Positions 25,113-32,882 of a stretch of DNA of 38,805 nucleotides are shown in pieces. The notes under the pieces were generated by a model, which saw only the letters and a program-made list of their open reading frames with translations, did no database searches and was not told the DNA's origin. The DNA comes from Bacteroidales bacterium (lineage in GTDB: Bacteria > Bacteroidota > Bacteroidia > Bacteroidales > UBA932): the NCBI GenBank assembly GCA_017548505.1, contig JAFYZX010000027.1, positions 1 to 38,805 of the forward strand. The letters run 5' to 3'. The first letter of the stretch is position 1; every line of letters starts with the position of its first letter. A program made the position numbers and the translations under genes.

Positions 25113-25221
25113 AAGTCTGTAGCTTTAAAGTAAATATTTGTGGTTATTTATTTGTCCTTAAAGATACAGACTTTCTTTTTTTCTGACTTTCTATTCAGAC
25201 GGACACACTTTTTGGGATACT

Positions 25222-25383
25222 ATCCTTATAGCTGTTTACATTCTTGGCGTTACTCTGGGACTGAGATTGAATATGAGGGACGAATGTGCCCTGATATGGC
25301 CGCTCGTAGTTGTGGCTCTGATAGCAGTTGCGGCTTATGACATTCTGGATAGTGCTGTCAAATTCCTGAAAAAGAAAACATAA
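25222..25383 (+). pseudogene. 5'-truncated small membrane protein gene (paralogue 1)
   Basis: 54 codons including TAA, in frame but without a start codon; the frame is open upstream only to a TAA near 25155, without ATG, GTG or TTG. The product would have two hydrophobic segments around NMRDECALIWPL. It is about 70% identical (37 of 53 residues by my alignment) to the intact 58-residue protein at 27269. Homology stops beside the IS right inverted repeat, so insertion removed the first few codons and the promoter. Confidence 0.7.
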
Positions 25384-25425
25384 CCATCAAGCATTTTTAT
25401 CGCTTAGGAAGGATTATTTCGATTA

Positions 25426-25453
25426 ACATTTTGTTAATTACATTTTGTTAATT
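25426..25453 (+). repeat. Tandem 14-bp repeat in promoter
   Basis: ACATTTTGTTAATT occurs twice in direct tandem (25426-25439, 25440-25453), covering the -33 region of the ATPase gene promoter. It could be a regulator binding site. Confidence 0.7.
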
Positions 25454-25460
25454 ATATTTG
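25429..25460 (+). promoter_or_regulatory. Promoter of the ATPase gene set
   Basis: TTTTG (25429-25433), 19 bases, TATATTTG (25453-25460), full consensus. Transcription would begin about 25466-25469, only a few bases before the ATG at 25471, so the message is nearly leaderless. Confidence 0.65.
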
Positions 25461-25470
25461 CGGAAAATAA

Positions 25471-26604
25471 ATGGCTATGTTCGATAATCCTTTTATACTG
25501 GAGCCATATCGGTCAAAAGAGTTGTTCTGCGATAGGGAGGCTGAAACTCAGTCTATTATTCAATATCTGACTAATGGGAGGAATATAACTCTCATTTCTC
25601 CAAGGAGGCTGGGCAAGACAGGGCTTATACTCCGAATTTTCGATGAAATTAAGTCAAAAGGTTTACCTTTTGAGACAGTTTATGCGGATATTAGCGACAC
25701 AAATTCATTAACAGAGTTTATAACTGTCCTGTCAAACGCCATTGTCTGCAAACTTGGGAAAAAGAGTAAAATAAAGTCATTTTTCAAGTTCTTGCAGAGT
25801 GTGCGGCCTCTGCTTGGCTTTGATCCGTTATCAGGGTCTCCGCAGGTGTCAATCGCATTTGCTTCTGAAAGTCAGAAACAAAATACTCTTGCGGAATTGC
25901 TGAACTACCTTGAAAATTATCCAAGTAGGGTTGTGGTGGCCATCGATGAGTTTCAGCAGATAAGGGAATATGAAGGAGTCAATATGGAAGCACTTCTGAG
26001 GAAACACATCCAGCACCTTCATAATGTGCGGTTTATATATTGCGGGAGCAAGAAGCATACGATGACGGATATGTTTACCAATTCAAAGAAGCCGTTCTAT
26101 GAAAGTACAACATTCTCGTTCCTTTCAAAGCTGCCGGTTCCGGTTTATTCAGAATTTATAAAGAAATTGTTCCTTTCCGGAGGAAAAATAATCGGCGATG
26201 AATTAGTAAATTTCATTATTGAGTGGACAAGGGACCACACCTATTACACACAGAGGCTGTGCAATGAGGTTTTTTCCAAGTCTGGCAAGAACATAAAAAA
26301 GGAAGATGTCCTCAATGCCATCAGCACTATCCTTGAACAGGAGAAGGAACGATTCCAGGAAATCAGGAGGCTCTTGACTACATCCCAATGGAAAATGCTG
26401 AAAGCCATTGCAACTGAAGGAAGTATCAGTCAAATCACTTCTTCAGAGTTCTTGAAGAAATATGATATTACTTCCGGAGCAACCGCACTAAGAAATATAA
26501 ATGCTCTATTGGACAAGGAACTTGTTTTGGCAGAAACTACCGAAACAGCTACCTCATATTCCGTATATAATGTATTTTTGTCGAGATATCTGGAAGGATT
26601 ATGA
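25471..26604 (+). CDS. AAA/STAND-like ATPase
   Basis: 377 residues. The N-terminus has FILEPYRSKELFCDREAE, typical of archaeal-type ATPases (ATPase_2 family). Walker A is LISPRRLGKTGLI (about 40-52), and Walker B is RVVVAIDEFQQI (about 152-163). A sensor-like FIYCGSKKH follows, then a winged-helix-like C-terminal part with RRLLTTSQWKMLKAIATEGSI. The nuclease-like C-terminal domain found in some relatives is absent. Its bases are more AT-rich than the flanking core genes, and it lies beside an IS remnant, suggesting transfer. It may use ATP for signalling, defence or DNA-linked work; the actual job is unknown. Its stop overlaps the next start (ATGA). An alternative start is the Met at codon 3. 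Confidence 0.8.
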   Translation: MAMFDNPFILEPYRSKELFCDREAETQSIIQYLTNGRNITLISPRRLGKTGLILRIFDEIKSKGLPFETVYADISDTNSLTEFITVLSNAIVCKLGKKSKIKSFFKFLQSVRPLLGFDPLSGSPQVSIAFASESQKQNTLAELLNYLENYPSRVVVAIDEFQQIREYEGVNMEALLRKHIQHLHNVRFIYCGSKKHTMTDMFTNSKKPFYESTTFSFLSKLPVPVYSEFIKKLFLSGGKIIGDELVNFIIEWTRDHTYYTQRLCNEVFSKSGKNIKKEDVLNAISTILEQEKERFQEIRRLLTTSQWKMLKAIATEGSISQITSSEFLKKYDITSGATALRNINALLDKELVLAETTETATSYSVYNVFLSRYLEGL

Positions 26605-26954
26605 AAAAGCTATACACATCCATCATAATACTATGCTGCCTATTGACTTTCTCCGTAGCAGGTTGCACAGGCAAGAAGTCCAGTTCATCCGGCAACAAGG
26701 CAAAGGCACAGACAGAGATCAGCGGAAGATCCGAGAAGTCAGAGTCCAAGAAGGAAAAAGAAGAGAAGCAGCTGGAAAAAGACCGGAAGAAGCTCTACGA
26801 TATGCGAAGCGAGTACATGGAACTGACCCGCAAGGTTATGAACACTCCGGATCCTATTGAAAGAAGCAGAATCTCAGACAAGATGGACCGCCTCAACCGC
26901 CAGATCGGAGACCTGGAAGTTGAAATACTCCAGAAATACGGTAAACCTTATTGA
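26601..26954 (+). CDS. Small coiled-coil lipoprotein
   Basis: 117 residues. The signal peptide ends in lipobox SVAGC (Cys22). A Ser/Lys-rich linker follows, then a highly charged helix from about 45 (KKEKEEKQLEKDRKKLYDMRSEYMELTRKV) that probably forms a coiled coil. A conserved-looking tail is RISDKMDRLNRQIGDLEVEILQKYGKPY. No family is recognised. It is translationally coupled to the ATPase by a 4-base overlap, which suggests a shared function at the envelope. Confidence 0.75.
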   Translation: MKKLYTSIIILCCLLTFSVAGCTGKKSSSSGNKAKAQTEISGRSEKSESKKEKEEKQLEKDRKKLYDMRSEYMELTRKVMNTPDPIERSRISDKMDRLNRQIGDLEVEILQKYGKPY

Positions 26955-26972
26955 TAACTAAAAACCAACGAT

Positions 26973-27218
26973 ATGGCACTCATTACATGTAAGGAATGCG
27001 AAAAGCAGGTTTCCGACCAGGCAGCAAGCTGCCCTCATTGCGGAGCACCTGTCAAGGCTGCAACTCCTGCCCCCCAACAGCAGCAGACGAATTACCAGCA
27101 GCAGGCTGCAGCCCAGCAGAAGTCACAGCAGAAAAGCATGATGAAAACAATGCTCTTCAGCACTCTGATCAGCGCAGCTGTTTCATTCGTATCAAGACTC
27201 TTCTACCGCAGGTGGTAA
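26973..27218 (+). CDS. Zinc-ribbon membrane protein
   Basis: 81 residues. An N-terminal zinc ribbon (Cys6, Cys9, Cys20, Cys23: CKEC and CPHC) is followed by a Gln/Ala-rich linker and a C-terminal hydrophobic segment (about 58-76) with a basic end RLFYRRW. It resembles zinc-ribbon tail-anchored proteins of Bacteroidota. It lies 18 bases after the lipoprotein gene. The cytosolic ribbon could contact the ATPase (inference). Confidence 0.75.
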   Translation: MALITCKECEKQVSDQAASCPHCGAPVKAATPAPQQQQTNYQQQAAAQQKSQQKSMMKTMLFSTLISAAVSFVSRLFYRRW

Positions 27219-27268
27219 AGGCCTGAAATATTTTCGCCCCAAAGGAGTATATATAGAAAAATCACCTT

Positions 27269-27445
27269 ATGATTGTACTTATACTCCTTTTTGCAGTTTA
27301 TATACCCGGCGTCATTCTGGGCCTGAAATTGAACATGCGTGAAGAATGCGCCCTGATATGGCCACTTTTTGTAGTGGGCCTGATAGTTGTGGTGGCATAC
27401 GACATGGTGGACCAGGCCATCAAGTTCCTGAAAGGGAAATCATAG
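27269..27445 (+). CDS. 58-residue two-helix membrane protein (paralogue 2)
   Basis: It starts ATG at 27269 and ends TAG at 27445. Two hydrophobic segments (about 2-19 and 28-45) flank NMREECALIWPL. A near copy (25222-25383) sits upstream, and most base differences fall at third codon positions, as expected under protein-level selection, so this is probably a true gene. The leader holds a purine-rich AAAGGAG. It ends four bases before the convergent lipoprotein gene stop. Function unknown; small immunity or regulatory proteins can look like this, but nothing proves it. Confidence 0.65.
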   Translation: MIVLILLFAVYIPGVILGLKLNMREECALIWPLFVVGLIVVVAYDMVDQAIKFLKGKS

Positions 27446-27449
27446 CGCT

Positions 27450-28697
27450 TTATTTCAGGAGTTTGTATTCGGTGACGTTTTTCAGGCCAGGATAGCCGAA
27501 GTAGCTGTCGGAGACAACCCCGTGAATCACAATGGGTTTCTTAAGATGCTCCGGATGATCCACCAGATTGAGGTTCTTTCTGATTTCCCCATTCGGAAGC
27601 TCTACCCCTATTGTCTTTTCCCTTAGGGCCTGCCAGTCCTGAGCACCGATTACGATATTGGTCTTTGAGGTGAATGGCTTTTCCTTTTTGAATGTGGTGG
27701 AGGAAACATCTCCGCCTACAATGTAGCCGAAAAGGTTTATAGTGTCTCCGATATGGGTCTGAGCGTACCAGACGGAATTGCAGCCATACGGGGCGATGCC
27801 TCCAAGGTTGAAATACTCGTCTTTGCGGACTCTGGAAGTGTCTGCCTTAAAGGAGAATCCGTTGTAGGCCACCTTGGTTAGATCATAGTCCAGAGCGATG
27901 GTCACAAGTTCCGCAGCCTTCAGCTTTCGCTTGAATAAAAGCGTGTCCGCATATCCGGGCTTGTCCGGCGGGGTGTAAGTAGAATGCCCGTCCTTGTTCT
28001 TGTAGATAACCGAGATGTCTCCCGGATAAAAATACAGGTAATGCCTTGTTCCATAGCCGTACTTGGCTACAACATTATCCCTTTTGAGATAGATGCCAGT
28101 ACCCTTGAACCAGCTCATGAAGCCCTGGGTAAAGCTGAAGCGTATGCCTCCAGTCAGTTGGCGGGAAACGATTTCCACGCACAAGGTGCTGTCTTTCTTG
28201 GCTTTGACGCTTTGTTCCTGGCCGAATAGCGGATAAATGTCCGGCTCCGTAAACTCTCTCGAAGTCACCTTGATCTTGTACGTTCCGGCTTTGACATAGA
28301 ACACTTCCGGACGGCCCACATAAGAGCTGTCATAAACCACTGTTCCTCCCGCGGTTAAAATGGCAAGACGGTAGTTGTTGGAGTCCAGAGGATTGGGGTT
28401 GATTACGGAAGATGAATTGGCATCGCTGAGCCCCATACTCGAACTCATGGTTTCCTCCGTAATCACAAGACAACTGTCGTAAGATGCCTTGTTCAGAAAA
28501 AAAGACAAGCCCGCCATTCCCTTGGTGAAATCTGTCTGCTTTTCTTCCTTTTCATTCTGGGATGTGTCGAGCGACTTAATGCACGAGGCAAGGCTGAGCG
28601 CCAGGATTGCAATTGCGAGAATCCAGATGAAAGCCCGCTGAAGCTCAGGCAAGCATCCGGGATTCCTGCTCTCTGAATTTTGTGTTTTTCCCTTCAT
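27450..28697 (-). CDS. Lipoprotein with DUF4493-like and DUF6359-like regions
   Basis: 415 residues. The basic N-terminal extension is unusually long (about 22 residues before the hydrophobic core); the lipobox is LSLASC (Cys39). The middle (about 105-185, with YRLAILTAGGTVVYDSSYVGRPEVFYVKAGTYKIKV and CVEIVSRQLTGG) resembles DUF4493. The C-terminal part (GYIVGGDVSSTTFKKEKPF and GVELPNGEIRKNLNLVDHPEHLKKP) resembles DUF6359, an OB-fold-like region found in Bacteroidota surface proteins. It is probably an outer-membrane or surface lipoprotein of unknown ligand. It lies next to a structured RNA region and pcrA. Confidence 0.75.
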   Translation of the reverse strand: MKGKTQNSESRNPGCLPELQRAFIWILAIAILALSLASCIKSLDTSQNEKEEKQTDFTKGMAGLSFFLNKASYDSCLVITEETMSSSMGLSDANSSSVINPNPLDSNNYRLAILTAGGTVVYDSSYVGRPEVFYVKAGTYKIKVTSREFTEPDIYPLFGQEQSVKAKKDSTLCVEIVSRQLTGGIRFSFTQGFMSWFKGTGIYLKRDNVVAKYGYGTRHYLYFYPGDISVIYKNKDGHSTYTPPDKPGYADTLLFKRKLKAAELVTIALDYDLTKVAYNGFSFKADTSRVRKDEYFNLGGIAPYGCNSVWYAQTHIGDTINLFGYIVGGDVSSTTFKKEKPFTSKTNIVIGAQDWQALREKTIGVELPNGEIRKNLNLVDHPEHLKKPIVIHGVVSDSYFGYPGLKNVTEYKLLK

Positions 28698-28790
28698 ATC
28701 TTATACACTTTAAAGTTAGACAAGTGCAAGATAATGCGGGAGTTGGTGGATTTGCAAACCAAACGGTAAAATTGACTATGTCCGCCCCCT

Positions 28791-28826
28791 GAAAAACAAA
28801 GAGGATGGCTTTTGAACCATCCTCTT
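28791..28826 (-). terminator. Intrinsic terminator downstream of pcrA region
   Basis: The minus strand carries AAGAGGATGG, loop, CCATCCTCTT (28826-28799), followed by a T-rich TTTGTTTTTC. This is a canonical stem with U-tract, about 95 bases beyond the pcrA stop. Confidence 0.8.
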
Positions 28827-28899
28827 CTGCAAGGCCGAAGCCTTGACTTAACCTAAACTTAAACTATGAAAAACGGTACAACTTGTAACAAATACCGTT
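28791..28899 (-). ncRNA. Candidate structured RNA / complex 3' UTR after pcrA
   Basis: On the minus strand, a hairpin (AACGGTA...TACCGTT, 28899-28872) with a short U-run is followed by about 21 unpaired A/T-rich bases. Next comes a 6-bp stem capped by a TTCG tetraloop (CAAGGC/GCCTTG, 28845-28830), then the terminator hairpin. The ordered stems and stable tetraloop suggest a folded RNA of about 110 nt, or a processed 3' UTR. No clear promoter precedes it, so a free small RNA is unproven. Confidence 0.4.
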
Positions 28900-28921
28900 C
28901 CACTTGCAAAAAATCGGGAAT

Positions 28922-31339
28922 TTATTTCACGATTCTCATCTTTGCGAACTTCAGAAGCAGGGTTTTACGGCCGTGATCGTCGAAATCCACAATGGCCTTG
29001 AGGTCTCCTGCATTACCGCTGAGGGTGATGATCTTGCCCATTCCGAACCTCTCGTGCTCCACTCTCATTCCTTCTCTCATTCTTGTAGGCGCATCAGCGA
29101 CAAAGTTCTCATTCTTAGGCCGCAGCGATGTGGATGGAGTGAATTGCGGGCGCTGCGGAGCCGGAGAAGGAGAGGTAGAGGATGACCTGGTTGGTGTATA
29201 TGGATTAGGGATGGTGCGGCGTTCCGTACGCGGGAAGCCTGTCCAGCCGATGCCGCCAAAACCGGCAGTAGTATGGGTTGGAGTATCTTCGTCCAGAGGA
29301 TTGAGGATGTACTGGCTGTCTATCTCGCGTATAAAGCGGCTTGGAAGATTGTTCTCGTAGTTTCCCCAGCGGAATCTTGCCCTGGAGAAAGAGAGTCTGA
29401 CAGCATTCTCCGCTCTTGTAACAGCCACGTAGAAGAGCCTGCGCTCCTCCTCGATTTCTTTTTCAGGGGTTCCGGAAGGGCCACCGCTCGGGAAGAGGTT
29501 TTCCTCCAGGCCGGTAATGTAAACATACGGAAATTCAAGTCCTTTGGAGGAATGGACGGTCATCAGGGAAACCCTGTCATCTTCCTTTTCTTCCTTTGCG
29601 GCAGGATGGGAAGTTTCCGAACTCTCCTGGGCGGAATCCGAATCGGCGACAAGGGCTATGTTCTGGAGGAAAAGGTCGAGTGTAACCACTTCAGGACCAT
29701 ATTCCCCGTTGTCGTCGTACTGCTTGAATTCCTCCACGCCCTCGTCCACAAACGTCTTGATGCTGTCCAGGAACTCCTGGACATTTTCCAGGATTGTCTG
29801 GCCATCAAGAGAGGTGTCTGTCTTCAAGGCGGCCGTAATTCCGAACAAGCCGTCCATCTCCACGGCAAGCTGGTAGGCATCTGTTGTCTGAACCTTTGAA
29901 CGCAGGGTTTCCATCTTTATGACAAAATCCCGGACCTTGTCCAGCAGACCCTGGCGGATCTGGAACTGCTCTGCGTTATAGCTCATCACGGCATCTGTCA
30001 GGCATTTGCCGTTTTCACTGGCAAGGGCTATGATTCTCTCCATGGAAGTGGCCCCGATGCCTCTGGACGGATAATTGACCGTACGCTTGAAAGCCTCGTC
30101 ATCCTGAGGATTGGCAATAAGCCTCAGGTAAGAGATCATGCGTTTGATCTCCGCCCTCTCGTAGAAAGAGTGGCCGGCATATATCTTATACGGGATGTTC
30201 TTCTTTCTGAGAGCCTCCTCTATACTGCGGCTCTGGGCGTTGGTGCGGTAGAGAACTGCAAAATCGCGGTATCTGGCTCCGGACTGGTGAATCTGAGCCA
30301 TAATCGACGATGCCACCAGAAGAGCCTCCTCCTGCTCGGTGTAAGCCTGGAGAAGTTCTATCTTCTGGCCCACATCCCTCTTGGAATAGCACTCCTTGGT
30401 AATCCGGCCCTTGTTTTTCTTTATGACGGAATTTGCCGCGTTTACGATGGTCTGGGTAGAGCGGTAGTTTCGCTCCAGGCGGAACACCCTGGCATCCGGA
30501 TAATCCTTCTGGAAATTGAGGATATTCTCGATTCTGGCTCCGCGAAAGGCGTAGATGCTCTGGGCATCGTCCCCTACCACGGTAATGTTCTGGTGATCCT
30601 GAGCCAGCGCCCTCAGAATCACATACTGAAGATAGTTGGTATCCTGATACTCGTCGACGAGTATAAACTGGAATCTGGCCTTGATCTGGGCAAAAGCCTC
30701 GGGATGATGCGCAAGAAGGCGGTATGTGTTCAGCAGGATATCGTCGAAATCCATAACACCCTGCTCCTTGCAACGCTTCTGGTACATCTCGTAAATGCCC
30801 TGTATTTGAGGGCGGCGGGTACGCTTGTCGCTCTCTAGCAGCTCGGGATGATTAAGATACTCCTGCGGGGTGATGAAATTGTTCTTGCACTCGGAGATAC
30901 GGCCGGATATCTCGTTGGGCTTATAGATCTTGTCATCCAGCTGGAGCTCCTTGATGCAGCGCTTGACAAGCGCCTTGCTGTCGTCCTTGTCGTAGATTGT
31001 AAATCCCGGAGGAAAGTCCAGTAATTCCGCGTATTGCCTTAAGAATCGGAGGAATATGGAGTGGAATGTCCCCATATATATCATCCTTGCCGCCTTCTCC
31101 CCTACCATATCGGCGATCCTCTGCTTCATCTCCCTTGCCGCCTTGTTTGTAAAGGTAAGTGCAAGAACGCTGTAAGGCTTGAAGCCGTGAGAAAGTATAT
31201 TCGCGATTTTGCAGGTAAGAACCTTTGTTTTGCCGCTTCCTGCCCCGGCTACTATCAGACAAGGCCCCGTAAGGCACATAACCGCCTCTTTCTGAGCCTC
31301 ATTCAACCCTTCCAGAATTTTGTTCCCTTCATTATCCAT
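28922..31339 (-). CDS. pcrA: UvrD/PcrA-type DNA helicase
   Basis: 805 residues from the ATG at 31339; an upstream ATG (31384) adds a Phe/Leu-rich segment and was not used. SF1A motifs in order: NEAQKEAV, VAGAGSGKTKVLTCKI (motif I), LTFTNKAAREMKQRI (Ia), FILVDEYQDTNYLQY (II), VVGDDAQSIYAFRGA (III), FRLERNYRSTQTIV (IV), VSLMTVHSSKGLEFPYVYI (V) and ERRLFYVAVTRAENAVRLS (VI). The C-terminus ends in a Tudor-like fold (RVEHERFGMGKIITLSGNAGDLKAIVDF), the RNA-polymerase contact of PcrA. It is a 3'-5' helicase in repair and replication. Confidence 0.95.
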   Translation of the reverse strand: MDNEGNKILEGLNEAQKEAVMCLTGPCLIVAGAGSGKTKVLTCKIANILSHGFKPYSVLALTFTNKAAREMKQRIADMVGEKAARMIYMGTFHSIFLRFLRQYAELLDFPPGFTIYDKDDSKALVKRCIKELQLDDKIYKPNEISGRISECKNNFITPQEYLNHPELLESDKRTRRPQIQGIYEMYQKRCKEQGVMDFDDILLNTYRLLAHHPEAFAQIKARFQFILVDEYQDTNYLQYVILRALAQDHQNITVVGDDAQSIYAFRGARIENILNFQKDYPDARVFRLERNYRSTQTIVNAANSVIKKNKGRITKECYSKRDVGQKIELLQAYTEQEEALLVASSIMAQIHQSGARYRDFAVLYRTNAQSRSIEEALRKKNIPYKIYAGHSFYERAEIKRMISYLRLIANPQDDEAFKRTVNYPSRGIGATSMERIIALASENGKCLTDAVMSYNAEQFQIRQGLLDKVRDFVIKMETLRSKVQTTDAYQLAVEMDGLFGITAALKTDTSLDGQTILENVQEFLDSIKTFVDEGVEEFKQYDDNGEYGPEVVTLDLFLQNIALVADSDSAQESSETSHPAAKEEKEDDRVSLMTVHSSKGLEFPYVYITGLEENLFPSGGPSGTPEKEIEEERRLFYVAVTRAENAVRLSFSRARFRWGNYENNLPSRFIREIDSQYILNPLDEDTPTHTTAGFGGIGWTGFPRTERRTIPNPYTPTRSSSTSPSPAPQRPQFTPSTSLRPKNENFVADAPTRMREGMRVEHERFGMGKIITLSGNAGDLKAIVDFDDHGRKTLLLKFAKMRIVK

Positions 31340-31435
31340 ATCAAAGGCAAATATAAATAATTTACCCAACAGAAGAAAATGCACCCGGCTTAACGCAATA
31401 AGTTTCAGTTTCTGGGCAAAATGGGAGATTTTGAT

Positions 31436-31443
31436 TATATTTG
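31436..31443 (+). promoter_or_regulatory. Probable -7 box of the nqr operon
   Basis: TATATTTG, about 55 bases before nqrA. No strong TTTG at the right spacing; the predicted leader is about 50 nt. Confidence 0.5.
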
Positions 31444-31498
31444 TGGGTTGCAGATTTTTTGAAATTTACACAATTAAAATAATAATCAACAAACAGAT

Positions 31499-32878
31499 AT
31501 GGAGACTATAAGACTTCACAAAGGTTTGGACCTGCGCCTTAAGGGCGAGGCCCAGAAGAAAGTCTTGCAGACTCTCGGGGACGAAGTCATATCCATAAGG
31601 CCTTCGGACTTCAGGAATATGGTTCCGAAGCTTCTTGTTGCGGAAGGCGATGCCGTAAAGGCGGGCCAGTTTGTGTTCGCAGACAAGAAAAGGCCTCAGA
31701 TTGGCTTCTCGACTCCTGTCAGTGGTGTTGTAAAGGCCATAGTCAGAGGCGAGAAAAGAAAGCTTCTGGCTGTGGAGATTACTCCGGACAAAGAGACTCA
31801 ATACGTGCAGTTCCAGCAGTTGAGTCCTTCGTCCGCCAGCCGGCAGGAGATTCAGAAAGTGTTGCTCGAGAGTGGCTTATGGGCCTGCATCATCCAGCGC
31901 CCGTACGGGATTATCGCTAATCCCGAAGACACCCCTAAAGCTATCGTGATTTCTGCCTTCAACTCCGCTCCTCTGGCTGCCGACATCAACTTTACAGTTA
32001 AAAACGATGCCGATGCCATGCAGCTTGCAGTGGATGCCCTGGCAAAATTCACGAGCGGAAAGGTTTACGTGAACCTCGATGCCAAAAACGCAGGAGGTTC
32101 CCCACTCAATCTTCTCAGGAACGTGGAGAAGACAATGTTCAAAGGTCCGCACCCTGCCGGAAATGTGGGAGTGCAGATCAACCACCTCTGCCCTATAGGC
32201 AAGGGAGAAATTGTATGGACAATTCAGCCGCAGGCACTTGCAGCAATCGGAAGACTGCTCTCAAAGGGCATCTACGATGTAAGCAGAACCGTGGCCGTTG
32301 CAGGACCAAGGGCTTTGAACCCTGGTTATGTAAAGTGCGTTCCGGGAACTCCGATGAGTTTCTTCAGGAAGGCCGCAGGAGTTAAGGAAGACGAGAAACT
32401 CTACGGACAGGAAGTTGGCGTAAGATATGTCAGCGGCAACCCTCTCTGCGGAGAGAATGTGGGACCTGACGGAAACCTCGGTTTCTACGACGACACCGTA
32501 ACCTTCCTTACTGAAGGAAACTACAGGGAACTCTTCGGATGGGCAAAGCCGTTTAGAATGAAGAAGTTCAGCACATCAAAGAGTTACTTCTCCTGGCTTG
32601 CTCCTAAGAAACAGTACGAGGCGGACACCAACGTGAACGGAGGCGAGAGAGCATTCATCGTCACCGGAGTTTACGACAGGGTACTCCCTATGGACATCTA
32701 TCCGGTTTACCTGCTCAAGGCTATCCTGGCGGGAGATATCGAGAAGATGGAACAGTTCGGTATTTATGAAGTAATCGGAGAAGATTTTGCCCTCTGCGAA
32801 TATGTGGATCCTTCCAAGATAGAGATCCAGAAGATCGTGGACCAGGGTATAGATCTGATGCTCAAAGAAATGGCTTAA
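31499..32878 (+). CDS. nqrA: Na+-translocating NADH:quinone reductase subunit A
   Basis: 459 residues. The N-terminus IRLHKGLDLRLKGEAQKKV is typical. A biotinyl-lipoyl-like domain follows (EGDAVKAGQFVFADKKRPQIGFSTPVSGVV), then a long cytosolic body with CPIGKGEIVWTIQPQALAAIGRLL. NqrA is the soluble peripheral subunit associated with quinone binding. It is first of six co-directional nqr genes; four bases separate it from nqrB. Confidence 0.96.
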   Translation: METIRLHKGLDLRLKGEAQKKVLQTLGDEVISIRPSDFRNMVPKLLVAEGDAVKAGQFVFADKKRPQIGFSTPVSGVVKAIVRGEKRKLLAVEITPDKETQYVQFQQLSPSSASRQEIQKVLLESGLWACIIQRPYGIIANPEDTPKAIVISAFNSAPLAADINFTVKNDADAMQLAVDALAKFTSGKVYVNLDAKNAGGSPLNLLRNVEKTMFKGPHPAGNVGVQINHLCPIGKGEIVWTIQPQALAAIGRLLSKGIYDVSRTVAVAGPRALNPGYVKCVPGTPMSFFRKAAGVKEDEKLYGQEVGVRYVSGNPLCGENVGPDGNLGFYDDTVTFLTEGNYRELFGWAKPFRMKKFSTSKSYFSWLAPKKQYEADTNVNGGERAFIVTGVYDRVLPMDIYPVYLLKAILAGDIEKMEQFGIYEVIGEDFALCEYVDPSKIEIQKIVDQGIDLMLKEMA

Positions 32879-32882
32879 GGTT

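Larger units (their letters stand above)
24732..25225. mobile_element. Decayed IS256-family element with terminal inverted repeats
   Basis: The left end CAAAAAGTGTGTC (24742-24754) and right end GACACACTTTTTG (25202-25214) are perfect inverted copies. Similarity extends outward (GGTAGTGTTT against GGATACTATCC). Between them lies the N-terminal part of an IS256-type transposase; the rest of the roughly 400-residue gene is missing, so the element is internally deleted. No clear 8-9 bp target duplication was found. The right end abuts a small membrane protein gene that has lost its start. Confidence 0.7.

Noticed and set aside
31339..31384. Longer start for pcrA
   Set aside because: It adds a hydrophobic Phe/Leu-rich leader not expected in this cytosolic helicase.
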